64,000 nucleotides of DNA from assembly GCA_947685225.1 (NCBI GenBank), contig CANTUV010000008.1, positions 37,068,001-37,132,000 of the forward strand, read 5' to 3'. A program made the translations under genes and the position numbers. The notes beneath the pieces were generated by a model, which worked only from the letters and a program-made list of their open reading frames with translations, was not told the origin of the DNA and did no database searches. The stretch is from Garcia nutans (taxonomy: Eukaryota > Streptophyta > Magnoliopsida > Malpighiales > Euphorbiaceae). Positions 12,055-22,371 of the stretch are shown here, one piece after another; position 1 is the stretch's first letter, and every line of letters begins with the position of its first letter.

Positions 12055-12559
12055 TGCAGGGGGCAAGAGTACATAGGTACAATTAAAAATAGCTAAAGTT
12101 TTTAAAAAACTGACTATTGAAATTAATTTTTCGCAGATATCTCGGGTTCAGATATCTCGGGTTCAAAACCCAAACCAATTCGAGTCTGGAACCCTAACCA
12201 TTTTCGAGTCCAGAATTCAATCCAGGTCTGGAAACCCAAACTATTTTTTCTAGTCCAGAATACAATTCGGGTCCAGAATCAAACCTATTTTTTGATTCCA
12301 GAACTCATTCCTGGTCTAGAACCCAAACCATTTTTCGAGTCTAGAACGCAATTCAGGTCCAGAACCTAAACCATTTTTTCGGATCAAGAACTCAAATTTT
12401 TTCAACTTCAGAACTTAATTCGAGTCTAGAACCCAAATTATTTTTGAGTCCAAAACCCAAACCAATTAGGGTCCAAACTCGAGCCAACTCGATCTTTCCA
12501 AATTAAATTGCTTTTCACACGCTGAAAGAATTCAAGATCATTCAAGCAGAGGGTAAGAC
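12055..12559 (+). repeat. Element G pre-LTR array with PPT-like tracts at both ends
   Basis: TGCAGGGGGCAAGAG at 12055-12069 is followed by about a dozen diverged units of 30-40 bases built around GAGTCCAGAATTC, GGTCTAGAACCC or AGGTCCAGAACCT, inverted repeats with a CCAGA/CTAGA-like loop. The array stops at the PPT TTCAAGCAGAGGGTAAGAC (12541-12559), which abuts the LTR. It is homologous to the array at 43080-43640 in B. Confidence 0.8.
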
Positions 12560-14534
12560 TATAGACTCTTAATTTTAGAACTGGTCCAAATATAATTTTC
12601 ATTTGAAGACTAGATCAAGTTTGAGTCCAATAACAAGGCTCAAACTAAATCAAGTCAAATTATTTAATATTTAGATTGTGTTGATTCGGTTTTATTATGG
12701 CTAATGTGATTAAAATGTGATTCGGTCCAATTAGTTTGGTTTCAGAATAGGCAATTGGACCATTTGACTGTGGCCCTTGCCAATTCGACATGAGTAATTA
12801 CTCAAGCCAAATTGGTAGGAGCCAATTCAATGTGAGCTGACATTGGCCTGATTGTGTGCGGTTTCACCACTCGGCCTCTCCAAAGTCAAGTAATATCGGC
12901 CTCTCCAAAGTAAAAAAAGGATTATTTAAGATGCCCTAATGTTTCCTATAAAAATGCAATTAATTATCAAATTTTGGGGGATTGGTTTTTAAGACAAAGC
13001 AATGAAAAATGGCTATTAACAAGAGGCGAGCAGAAATCAACAAGAGATCAATTGTGCCAACAATTGTTTGGCTCAACCAATATTACAGTTGATTTAGGCA
13101 AACCCAAAGCTTGGCTCAAGGATTCAACTTTGGTGGAGTCTTCAAACTCATGTGAGTTTTCTAAATTCAATTTAGTTATCCAACGGTTGCAATTCTCCTT
13201 TAAAACATCATCAAATTAGTATTGAAGACTTTGTTTCATTTAATTGCTTGTTCAACCAATATTTATCTGGTTTAGATTTACATTACATCTGTTGATCCAG
13301 TAGCAATTTATACGTCGTGCATGTGATTATCAAAATTAATACTCAGTAGCCATAAGATTATGCATACAAGACCTAAACTTTTTGAGCCAAATCTTATTTG
13401 CATGTTTTTAAAACCTAAAACCCTAATTAGTTCATCTAAAACCCTATTTGAATATTTATAAAATTAAAACCCTAATTTCAACATTAAAAACTTAAAAATC
13501 CTAGTTTTAAAATTGAAACCCTATTTTCCAAATTAAAACTCTAAAAATCCTAATTTCTAAACCAAAACCCTATTTTCACCATTGAAACCCTAAAAACCCT
13601 AATTTTCAAATCAAACCCGCTAATTTCCAAATTAAAAACCCTAATTTCTAAACCAAAATCCTAATTTTCAAATTAAAGCCCTAGGAACCCTATTTTTCAA
13701 ATCAAAATCCTAATTTCCAAATTAAAACCCTAATTTTCCTTAAAAAACCATAGTTTTCATTTAAAAACCCGAATCATGTTTTTCAAAGTATAAAGCCCTA
13801 AATTTGTATATTTGCTACTTCATTTAAGATTAAATTTAGATTTGGTTATTTGATGTCTATGATGAATGATTTATTAATATTTTATTTATTATGAATTATT
13901 TGATTATGGTGAATATTTGAATGACTTAATTTTAGTCGATTAATTATTTAAACTTCAAAGATGTAAGAGGAATGTTTCCACTTCATGGGTACCTCATTTC
14001 TTAAGTTCAATGTAATTTTATTTATTTTAAGTTTGGGATTCATGTAAAGGGCATGTTTTCACCAAATGGTGGTGTCCTATTTTATTTAGTTTTGGACATT
14101 GGACATTATTGTAAGGGCATGTCTCCATCATGTATGGATGCCCATTTTTATTTGTTTGTTTGTTTCGATCTTCTTTGATTTTAATACAATGAATGTTTAT
14201 TTATTTTAAATGTAGTATGGATGATATTCTAATAAGTTAAAGAAATTAATAATGTTTAGACCAAAAAGGAGGCCGATTCCAATGAACCGGGTGTTATGGG
14301 GGTACTGGGTCATCCTCACGTTCCCCATACGTACCCAACTTTTTGAATCTAATAGGGTGTTGGGGATTCATTAGGAATCGAGTGATACAACTCTTTCTAT
14401 TTTTTTGGCTAGACCGGGTGGCGACTGTATTTTCTCTGAGTTTAGGCCCGTGTTCTCTAAGGCCCTGAGCCTAATAGTACCGAAGTCATAAGAACCATTC
14501 CACATGGGAACTGGGCCAAAAATCCCCGCTCACA
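12560..14534 (+). mobile_element. 3' LTR of Tat/Ogre-like element G
   Basis: About 1.98 kb, collinear with the other Tat-type LTRs. It starts TATAGACTC (TG mutated to TA) after the PPT and ends CCCGCTCACA. It holds a TATA box at 12946-12954, dense AAACCCTAA-like telo-boxes at 13410-13800, the triple hairpin module, and the conserved terminal 300 bases. It is the most diverged of the five. The DNA after 14534 is an Athila gag/protease fragment on the other strand, so G inserted into element I. Confidence 0.85.
13966..14143 (+). other. Triple hairpin module in G LTR
   Basis: Unit 3 here is GGGCA/TGCCC outside and CCAT/ATGG inside, whereas H has GGACA/TGTCC. Both sides of the outer stem have changed together. 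Unit 1 (13966-13994) keeps ACCTC opposite GAGG, and unit 2 (14049-14078) keeps CACC/GGTG. Confidence 0.7.
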
Positions 14535-15477
14535 CATCCCTAGGGATCCCTTTCCCCATATCAATCTCTTCCCTCAAATCGAGGACTATGAAGTCGACAG
14601 GAACTATTAAGCCCCCAACTTGAACTAGGACATCCTCTATAATTCCATTAGGGAATCTAAGAGTTCAGTCTACCAGTCGCAAGACCATCTTGGTTATTTT
14701 AAGTTCCCCAAGCTCTAATTGCAAGTAAATCAAGTAAGTCATTAAGCTTATACTAGTGTCTAAGTCACAAATGTCAGTTGTTTCTTTCCCATTCCCCATA
14801 GAGATGTTAATGATAAAACTTCTAGGGTCCTTTTGCTTAGGAGGTAACTTATGTTGTAAAACAGCACTTGCTACCTCCGAAACCATCACCTTTTTGTTTA
14901 GATCATACCTTTTCTTTTTGTTATTTAGTTCTTTGAAAAATTTGGGATAAGTAGGCATATTGTTAATCACCTCAAGTAAGGGTAGATTTATACTTACCTT
15001 GGATTTCAGAAAATTGCTTATCTTGCTTCTCACCATTCAATCTACTTGGAAAAGGAATTGGTGGCATGAAGGGTTGGAAAAATTATGCAACTTTGGTGAA
15101 GTCGATGCCTCCAAGTTCACCTCCTCCTATGATTGACTTGGCTGCTCTAGGTTGATTTGTAATTTCTCGCCATTCTCTTCTTGATTAGTACTTGCATCTA
15201 AAGAATCGCCAACTTTGTTATCTACCACCTTTCCACTTCTTAAGACTATTATCACCTTAGCTTGCTCTGGTTAGCATGGAAATTTCCCTTTTTGATGTTC
15301 CGAGAGTTGATTTACTAATTGCCCAACTTAAGTTTCCACCTTCTTTGATGATGCCTCTAAAGAATCAAACCTCTTGTTGTTCACCTCTTGATTTTGTGTG
15401 CTAATTTGATTAAAAGCATTCAAATTATCTTCCAGTATGGGTTTCTTAAACATATCATTGTCCTTGAAAATGAGGAC
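14535..15477 (-). pseudogene. Element I: Athila-type gag C-terminus and protease remnant
   Basis: Read on the minus strand, the sequence first encodes a VGQLVNQLSEHQ-like segment and an IIVLRSGK segment, the usual C-terminal part of Athila gag. After several stops, frame 15036-14665 has LPLLEVINNMP, LPPKQKDPRSF and CDLDTSISLM. The last matches the Athila protease block in which CDLGASI is usual, with G replaced by D. Both ends are cut by later insertions (G on one side, D on the other). Confidence 0.75.
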
Positions 15478-16903
15478 TGTAACACCCTTATACTCTATAT
15501 ACGTATAATACATACACCCATTATATGTAAAATATGCATATACAGTATAAAAATATCATAACCCGGTTTAATAAAAATTTTCATATTTCTAATTTAAAAT
15601 CCCAAAACTTAAAAATGTATATTTAAATAGTATTAAAATATTCCTTATACATCATAGGTCCAAAATAAGCATTTTATATGAAAATCTCTAGGAAAAATTC
15701 ACCAGAGTTTTGTCTGTATTTTGGACATTCCAAATTTCAACAAAACCACAACCTGGATAAAAACAACACTCCCCAAATAAACCAATCATACATATCCACC
15801 TCAACTTCTCAATTTCTCCACAATTCCTCAAAACATTTATATAATATACATAATATCAAAATGTACTATAATATAAAATATATACATGCGGGCAAAATGG
15901 CTCTGATCTTGATGTACCTAAAATCAACTCAACAAGCAACCTCAAATATAGACCCAACCCGGTCTAGAAGAACTCTCCAGCTCAACCAGATCACCCTTGT
16001 CACCTGCGCGATGAAATGCAATCGCGCTAAGCTAAAAGCTTAGTAGTAAAAACTTTGATAATAATAAAACTTTAAAACAATGCCAATGCAAAATGCTTTT
16101 ATGCTATGTCACAATGTGGCATCCAAGCTCACTTTTAAACATATTCTTTCATCATTTAATAATTCACAGAAACACATACACAAGCATGGGCCTAATAAAC
16201 TAATACATTATTCAAATTTCAGAGTTACTGTTTTGGTCCATAATGACACCAAGTGTCTATCCCCGAAGGCAAATCAAGTAATGCTCAAAAGCTATCCCCG
16301 ATGGCAAATCATATCACGGTGATGCCAAGTGTCTAGCCTTGAAGGCAAATAATGAGGATAACCTCATAGGTATGCCGCCAAGCACAAAACTCTGAAAATT
16401 GAATGACATACTAGGCACACAATCATTTCATATTTTTCATCATCAATTTCTTTCTCATTTTCCCATAATCAACTAGGCACATTACCTCATTTTCTCATTT
16501 TTCTCATTCATATCAATGTCACTTCATTTCAATTTATCACTTTTCATCATTTCATCACAATGTATGTTATTTCATAACAAAATCACATTTCCCAAACACT
16601 TTGGGTCATTTTCACATAATGTACATATTTCACATTTTATTCAATTTAGCCATTAATAATATCTTTTCATAATGCATATAATGCATACATAACAATTAAC
16701 ATGTTATAACACAATGTTCAGGAATGTTCATGCTGTCAAGTAGCTTAACACATTTTCCATCCAAAATGTGTTAGGCCAAATGTAATGCAATTATATCTCA
16801 TTTATCAAGAGTTTGTACATACCTTAGAAAGTACTCCAAAATAAGCTTCAAAACTCTCTCCAACCTTCTCTTCCAAGTTTCCCTTCAATACTAGGGTTGG
16901 GAA
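15478..16903 (-). mobile_element. Element D: inverted chromovirus-like LTR, cut by element C
   Basis: TGTAACACCCTTATAC at 15478 is the reverse complement of the terminal bases of the C LTR, and the whole stretch is collinear in reverse with about 18400-20225. It shares the GCGCGAT/ATCGCGC inverted repeat (16006-16027) and the TAACACATTTT/AAAATGTGTTA hairpin (16746-16773) with C. The proximal LTR half is missing because C inserted at 16903/16904, and the rest should lie beyond the window. Frames at 15678-16043 and 16080-16322 are LTR sequence, not genes. Confidence 0.8.
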
Positions 16904-19900
16904 TGTAACATCAGTGATTTTGGAGAAATTAAATAAGTATTTGGAGATATAAAATTGTATATACTCAATATATATATATATATCTAGAGTATATATAACA
17001 TATACATATGGTATATTAATTGTATATGTTGGATTAATACATTACATACTTAATGTTTAATATACATATAAGGTACATTTGATGTATATATAAGATAAAC
17101 ACTATTTGTGCATATGTGTAATATCCCAAATTTTTGAAAAGTTCTAATTTTTGAAAATTTGATAAAATAAATTATAATTTAAATGGATAAATTAAATTAA
17201 TGGTTTTAAATAAAAAATGAAGGGGTTCTAAATGAAAAAGTGGAATATATATGTGATATATATGCAAAATATACATAACATATAAAAGTCAACACTTTTT
17301 AAAAGAAAAGTCAAAGTAAAAGGGTATTTTGGTAATTAAATTTTAGAAATTCAAAATTTATAAATAATTCAAAAATAAATTATTTTTTATTGGAAGAGGG
17401 AATTTATGACTTTTAATTTATTAAATAAATAATTAAATAAATAATTATTAAATTATTTTTATATATATGGTTTAAAATAAAAGATGAAAAGAAAAAAAAA
17501 GTCTTCATCTCTTCTTCTTCGTCTCCATGGCCGAAACCTCCATGGTTGTCTAGCCCAAGATTTTACTTCTTCCATACTCCAAAAATTGAAGGATTTCAAG
17601 TATTCAAAGTAGATTTTTGGTGATTTCCACCAAAATTAGTAAGTTTTCAACTCTTTTCTTTGAATTCTATAGAAAATTGGATTATGTTGAGTTTGGGGTT
17701 TTGATGTAGAATGTATTGGAATGGGTGTGTATGATGTTATTTTGTGTAGTTAACAATGATTTTAAGGTTGGATTAAGGAAATGGTTAAGTTTGAGTTAAG
17801 TTGGTTGAAGAGAGAGAATTTAGGGTTATGGAACATTTGGATTTTTGAAATCATGAGTTTTAATTGTGCAAATTGGTTCCAAATGTGTTGTTTTGATGCA
17901 TAAACAAGGATTTTAAAATCAAATGATAGATTTAGTTAAGTTTGGATAGAGTTTGAAAATGGTAGTATTGATTTAGGGTTTTGGAAAAGTGAATTTTCAA
18001 AGAATGATTAATTGTTTGATTTTAATGCTTAAATCATGCTATTTAATGATATAAGTGGTGGAAATAAGATTGAATTGATAATTGAATTGAGTTGGAATAG
18101 AGATCCTTCAATGGTGAAGGTTATGCCATTTTAGGATTTTGAACATAAGCATGTGGTTAATTAATGTAATTGGTTTAAACACACTAAAACATGTTTCTAA
18201 TGATATTAATAAACTTAAAACACTAATTTAAATGTCTTGATATGGTTTTTCAAAGTTGAAGTGAGGTGAAGCTTAATTTTGGAAATTGGTTTAGAGTGCT
18301 TTTAATTAAGGTTTGAAGTTGAGAATACCTTAGAATGTGATATTGAATGATTATGTATGATCACATTTGGTATAGGCATTGAGGGAGGTTGATTTGCTTC
18401 ATCCAAGTGGTGAAGGGCAAGTTGGAAGGATAGGATTGGGGGCTGTGTTAAGCTTGCTTTAGGTTGCTAGTGGAGATATGTACAAACTTTGAATATATTG
18501 TTTATATTTGCATGACATTTGGGCTTAACACATTTTGGTTGAAAAATGTGTTAAGTTACTTGGTTCATTGATTTGAGTATGAATAATGAGCTATGACATT
18601 TGTAAAGTCATATATGTGTTAAATGCATTGTGAAAAGCCATTGATAATGGCTAAATTGTATAGAATGTGAAATATGTATATTATGTGAAAATACCCAAAG
18701 TAATTAGGTAATGTGTTGTGAATGCAAAAATGAGATATGTGAAATAATGAAATGAATTGATATTGATAAAAATGAGAAAAGTGAGAAAAATGAGAAAGAT
18801 GTGAAAAATGAGAAAAATGAGAAAAAAAATGTGAAAATAAGGCAATGTGCCTAGATTGAATATGTGACAATGAGAAAGAGATTAATAATGAGAAAAAATG
18901 AATAAATGAAAAAAAAAGTGAGAAAAAGATAATATAATAAGGCAATGTGCCTAGTTTGATCATGAGAAAATGAGAAAAGTTTTGTAAAGGAATTCTGAAA
19001 GAATTTGATAATGAGAAATATGAATAAATTGTGTGCCTAGTATGTTATTCAATTTTTAGAGTTCTGGGTTTGGCGGCATGCCTGTGATTGCTTACGGGCT
19101 ACACGCTGGGATGGTGAAAAGACTGGGCCGTAAGCCAGGCCAGCTGATAAATATGATGTTTTTGGGGTGAAAAGACTAGGTCATAAGCCTCAAAAACTGT
19201 AGTAGTCTAGCCGAGTTGAGGAACAAGATACTGGGGCCTAAGGGTCTAACTTGGTTGAGGTCCAAGAGACTGGGGCTGTTACATTATCCATGGATATATT
19301 GCCTACGGGGCTAGACACATTGTGTCATTATAGACCAAAGCAGTAACTCTGAAATTTGAATAGCATATTAGATTCTTTTTGGGCCATGCTTGTCTTTGCT
19401 TTAATGTGAATTATTAATTGTGATACAATTGAGCAATATAATGCTATGAGTTGTGATTATGAAATATTTGAAAAATATAAAAAAGTAGAATGATATGACA
19501 TCTATATGCATTGTGCATTGGCATTGCGTTGAGTTTTATTGTTATTATCAAAGTTTGTACCACTAGGCTTCGGCTTAGCGCGATTGTAATTCGTCGCGCA
19601 GGTGTCATGGATGATTTGGTAGAGCCAGAGAGTTCTACTAGACCTAGCCGGGTCTAGGTTTGTATTTATTGAGTTTGAATATTTTTTGGTACATCAAGAT
19701 CAGAGCCAGTTGCTAGTATGTAGATATTTGATATTACAATGTATTTTGATATTATATATGTTATGATATATTTTTGGAAGTATATAATGTAAATTGTAAA
19801 GAATGTTTTGAATAATTTGTTCAGAAGGGATTTTATATGTGTTGTTAATTTATATATCTATATATAAGTATTTTGAGAAAATATGGAGAAATTGAGAAGT

Positions 19901-20225
19901 ATTGGTAAAATGGTGAATTGATTTTTATTAGGAGTGTTTGCTTTATGCAGGTTATATTTTGCTGAATTTTGGAAACGTCCAAATTACAAACAAAACTCTG
20001 GGGAATTTTTCCTAGAGATTTTCATATAAAATATTTATTTTGGATTCCTATAACAAGCAAAGAATATTTATGTACTATTTATTTTATATATTAGTATTTG
20101 AAATTTTAAAACAAAAATGTGAAATTTTTTATTAAATCGGTCTGTGATATTTTTATATCGTATATGCGTATTTTACATATGCTAAAAATATGTATTGTAC
20201 ATATATAGGGTATAAGGGTGTTACA
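16904..20225 (+). mobile_element. 5' LTR of chromovirus-like element C (3.3 kb)
   Basis: It starts TGTAACATC, ends GGTGTTACA, and is followed eight bases later by an initiator-Met primer site. The first 760 bases recur at 34242-35003. The body is non-coding and contains an AT-rich promoter-like part, a purine-rich ATGAGAAAA microsatellite-like stretch (18760-19010), a 13-bp hairpin (18524-18555) and the GCGCGA/TCGCGC repeat (19578-19599). The TGTAACAYC start and iMet site fit the Tekay/Del chromovirus group. The minus frame at 18619-18963 is the purine repeat read backwards. Confidence 0.85.
18524..18555 (+). other. Conserved perfect hairpin in C LTR
   Basis: CTTAACACATTTT pairs perfectly with AAAATGTGTTAAG across a six-base loop. 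D has the same 11-base stem at 16746-16773 with a different loop, so the stem is conserved where the loop is not. Confidence 0.7.
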
Positions 20226-20923
20226 TTTATTTTGGTATCAGAGCATGGGTTTGAGGTTCTCGACCTAGGTGGGTTGTTAGAGAGAGAAAATTAGAATTTT
20301 AAAAAAATAATTTTCAATTTTGAAGCATGCATTGGCACTGGCAATTTATCTGATCCCTGATGTGGCAATGTCCATTTGATATAATGGATATGAGTTGAGA
20401 TGGCATTCGGATTGCATAGATCAGAGTGGCGCAGTGGAAGCGTCATTCTAGAAATTATGGATTATGAATTTTTGAAACTTTTATTTAAAATTTAAAATTC
20501 ATAGCTGATTTAATTGATGAATAAGTGAAATTAGAAAAACAATCTAGAAAATGATTTAAGATATAAAAATAAAAAGTTTGAGAAATGAGCATGATAGTTA
20601 CAGAAAATTTTATAGGTGTACTGCAATGTGATATTGTCTGAATTTTTGGGCAAATCTAGAAATGTTGGATGAGTTAATAGAAAATTTTTTCTATATGTTA
20701 GAATCCAATGTATAAAATTTTATAAATTTTAAAGATGGATCTCTAATTACGAAAAATAGAAGAACACAGATTGTTGGAGTAATTCCAGCAACTCAGAATC
20801 TGTAGAAATTGACAAAAAATAAATTTAGAAACTATGGTAAACCAAACCAGAAAAATCTAAAAATTTACCAACAATATCATATGTATTCCTATAATATATG
20901 GTTAAAATTTCATGAATTGTTAT
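20226..20923 (+). mobile_element. Element C internal region, 5' part
   Basis: After the primer site there is no open frame of useful length; the sequence is AT-rich. At 20919-20923 GTTAT is the left target duplication of the Sirevirus. The internal region resumes at 31105. Confidence 0.75.
20233..20244 (+). other. Primer binding site of element C (initiator Met tRNA)
   Basis: TGGTATCAGAGC, the standard plant initiator-Met PBS, lies seven bases after the LTR end. Confidence 0.85.
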
Positions 20924-22317
20924 TGTTAGACAAATGACCTTAATTTTGATCCTTGACAACTCAAATGGATGATCTATTTAACTTGTGTTTGAGAAATCTT
21001 GTTGCAGGATTAGGTTACTTCAAATAAGGTGAACAGAACACTTATAGCGGTCGCACCTCACCTGAATACGACCGCTCCATGTAATTAAAAGAAGAAACCT
21101 TATCACAGTAGGTTTCGCGGTCAGAAGTTCGACCTATGTCGCGACCGCTCCTACAGAATAGCGACCGTTCTAATTCATGGATGACCGCTACTCAAGGAAC
21201 TTAAATCATTACAATCACAGTAAGGTTCGCGGTGACAAGAACGGTGAATGACTCGACCTCGCTTATCACTTTAGCGACCGCCCCATTCAGAATCGCGACC
21301 GCTCTACCATTCAAGAAGAAATTGTTTGAAGAGACAGTAGGTTTCGCGTCCTCAGGAGCGTCCAGAAGTTCGACGCGAGTTTCTCAATTTGACCGCGATA
21401 ATCTACATAGGGCGACCGCGACATTCAAATTATGGCGGACATTCAATTTTGCCCTGTCAGAGAATGACACGTAATATGACCGTTATAAACCCACTTGATT
21501 ATTCAAAAAGGGCGACCGCACCATTGCTAGGCGCGACCGTCCCGACAAACACAGCTGGGCAAGAAACCGGTCCGACAAACACAGCATGGGCAAGATTCCA
21601 GCTGTACAGCACTAAAATTCGACCGTTGAAGCTTTTTTAAAGCAGCGACCGTCCCTTGTTAAAGGACAACCGCGAGAAGCATTAGAGCAACCATCCTTAT
21701 ATTAAGGGCGACCGCAAAGTGCTTCGGACAGTTTAAGTAAAGTAGGTCTAAACTACCAAGACTTTATTCTCATTATCTATAACGGCTAGTAAGACCACTT
21801 TGGCTATAAATACAATGTCTCTCTGAGAAAACAAAAAAAGGAACAAGCAAGAAATCAGATTGTAATAGCCAAGCAACAAATTTTCATTTACTTAAACTTA
21901 CAATTAAATTGTATTGAATGTTAGGTGTTAGCATTGAAAACACCATTGTATAAGTTTGAGTGTGAGCTTGGGAAACACTTAGGTTGTGAGAGTAAGCCTT
22001 GTAAAACTCTTGTTTGGGTTGTAAGTGTGAGCCTTAGAAAAACACTTGTAAAGTTAGGAGTGAACTTGTGAAAACACCAAAGTTGGAAGTGAGCTTGTAA
22101 AAACTTCAAAGTCTAGTGGAACCTTAACAAGTTGTTAAGGAAGTGGATGTAGGATTGAAGTAAATCCGAACCACTATAAATCTTGTGTGTTCTTTCTTCC
22201 TTCATTTCTCAACAATCTTTATATTCCGCATTTCTTGTTTGTTGAGTTTTTTAAATTGTCATTATTTCTTGAGGAAACCAATTCACCCCCCCTCTTGGTT
22301 GCCATCTTGGGACAACA
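20924..22317 (+). repeat. Sirevirus 5' LTR
   Basis: TGTTAGAC...GGGACAACA. U3 (about 21045-21720) is crowded with some 18 copies, in both orientations, of a CpG-rich motif close to GCGACCGC. A TATA box CTATAAATA lies at 21804-21812. The frames 21232-21474 and 21389-21640 are only readings of the CpG motif region. Confidence 0.95.
21804..21812 (+). promoter_or_regulatory. TATA box of Sirevirus LTR
   Basis: CTATAAATA just downstream of the CpG-motif cluster; the same sequence is at 30590-30598 in the 3' LTR. Confidence 0.75.
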
Positions 22318-22319
22318 AT

Positions 22320-22331
22320 TGGTATCAGAGC
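22320..22331 (+). other. Sirevirus primer binding site (initiator Met tRNA)
   Basis: TGGTATCAGAGC two bases after the LTR end, the usual primer site of Ty1/copia elements. Confidence 0.93.
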
Positions 22332-22371
22332 CCTTAGATTTCTTAAACTTAATTGTGAAATCTGATCCACT

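Noticed and set aside
13410..13800. Interstitial telomere array
   Set aside because: The AAACCCTAA words are scattered and mixed with other sequence, and recur in all Tat-type LTRs, so they are LTR features and not a telomere remnant.
18760..19010. Minus-strand protein frame of 114 codons
   Set aside because: Translation of an ATGAGAAAA-type microsatellite within the C LTR.
21045..21720. CRISPR-like or satellite array
   Set aside because: The repeated word is about 8 bp, in both orientations, with irregular spacing inside an LTR; there is no repeat-spacer order.
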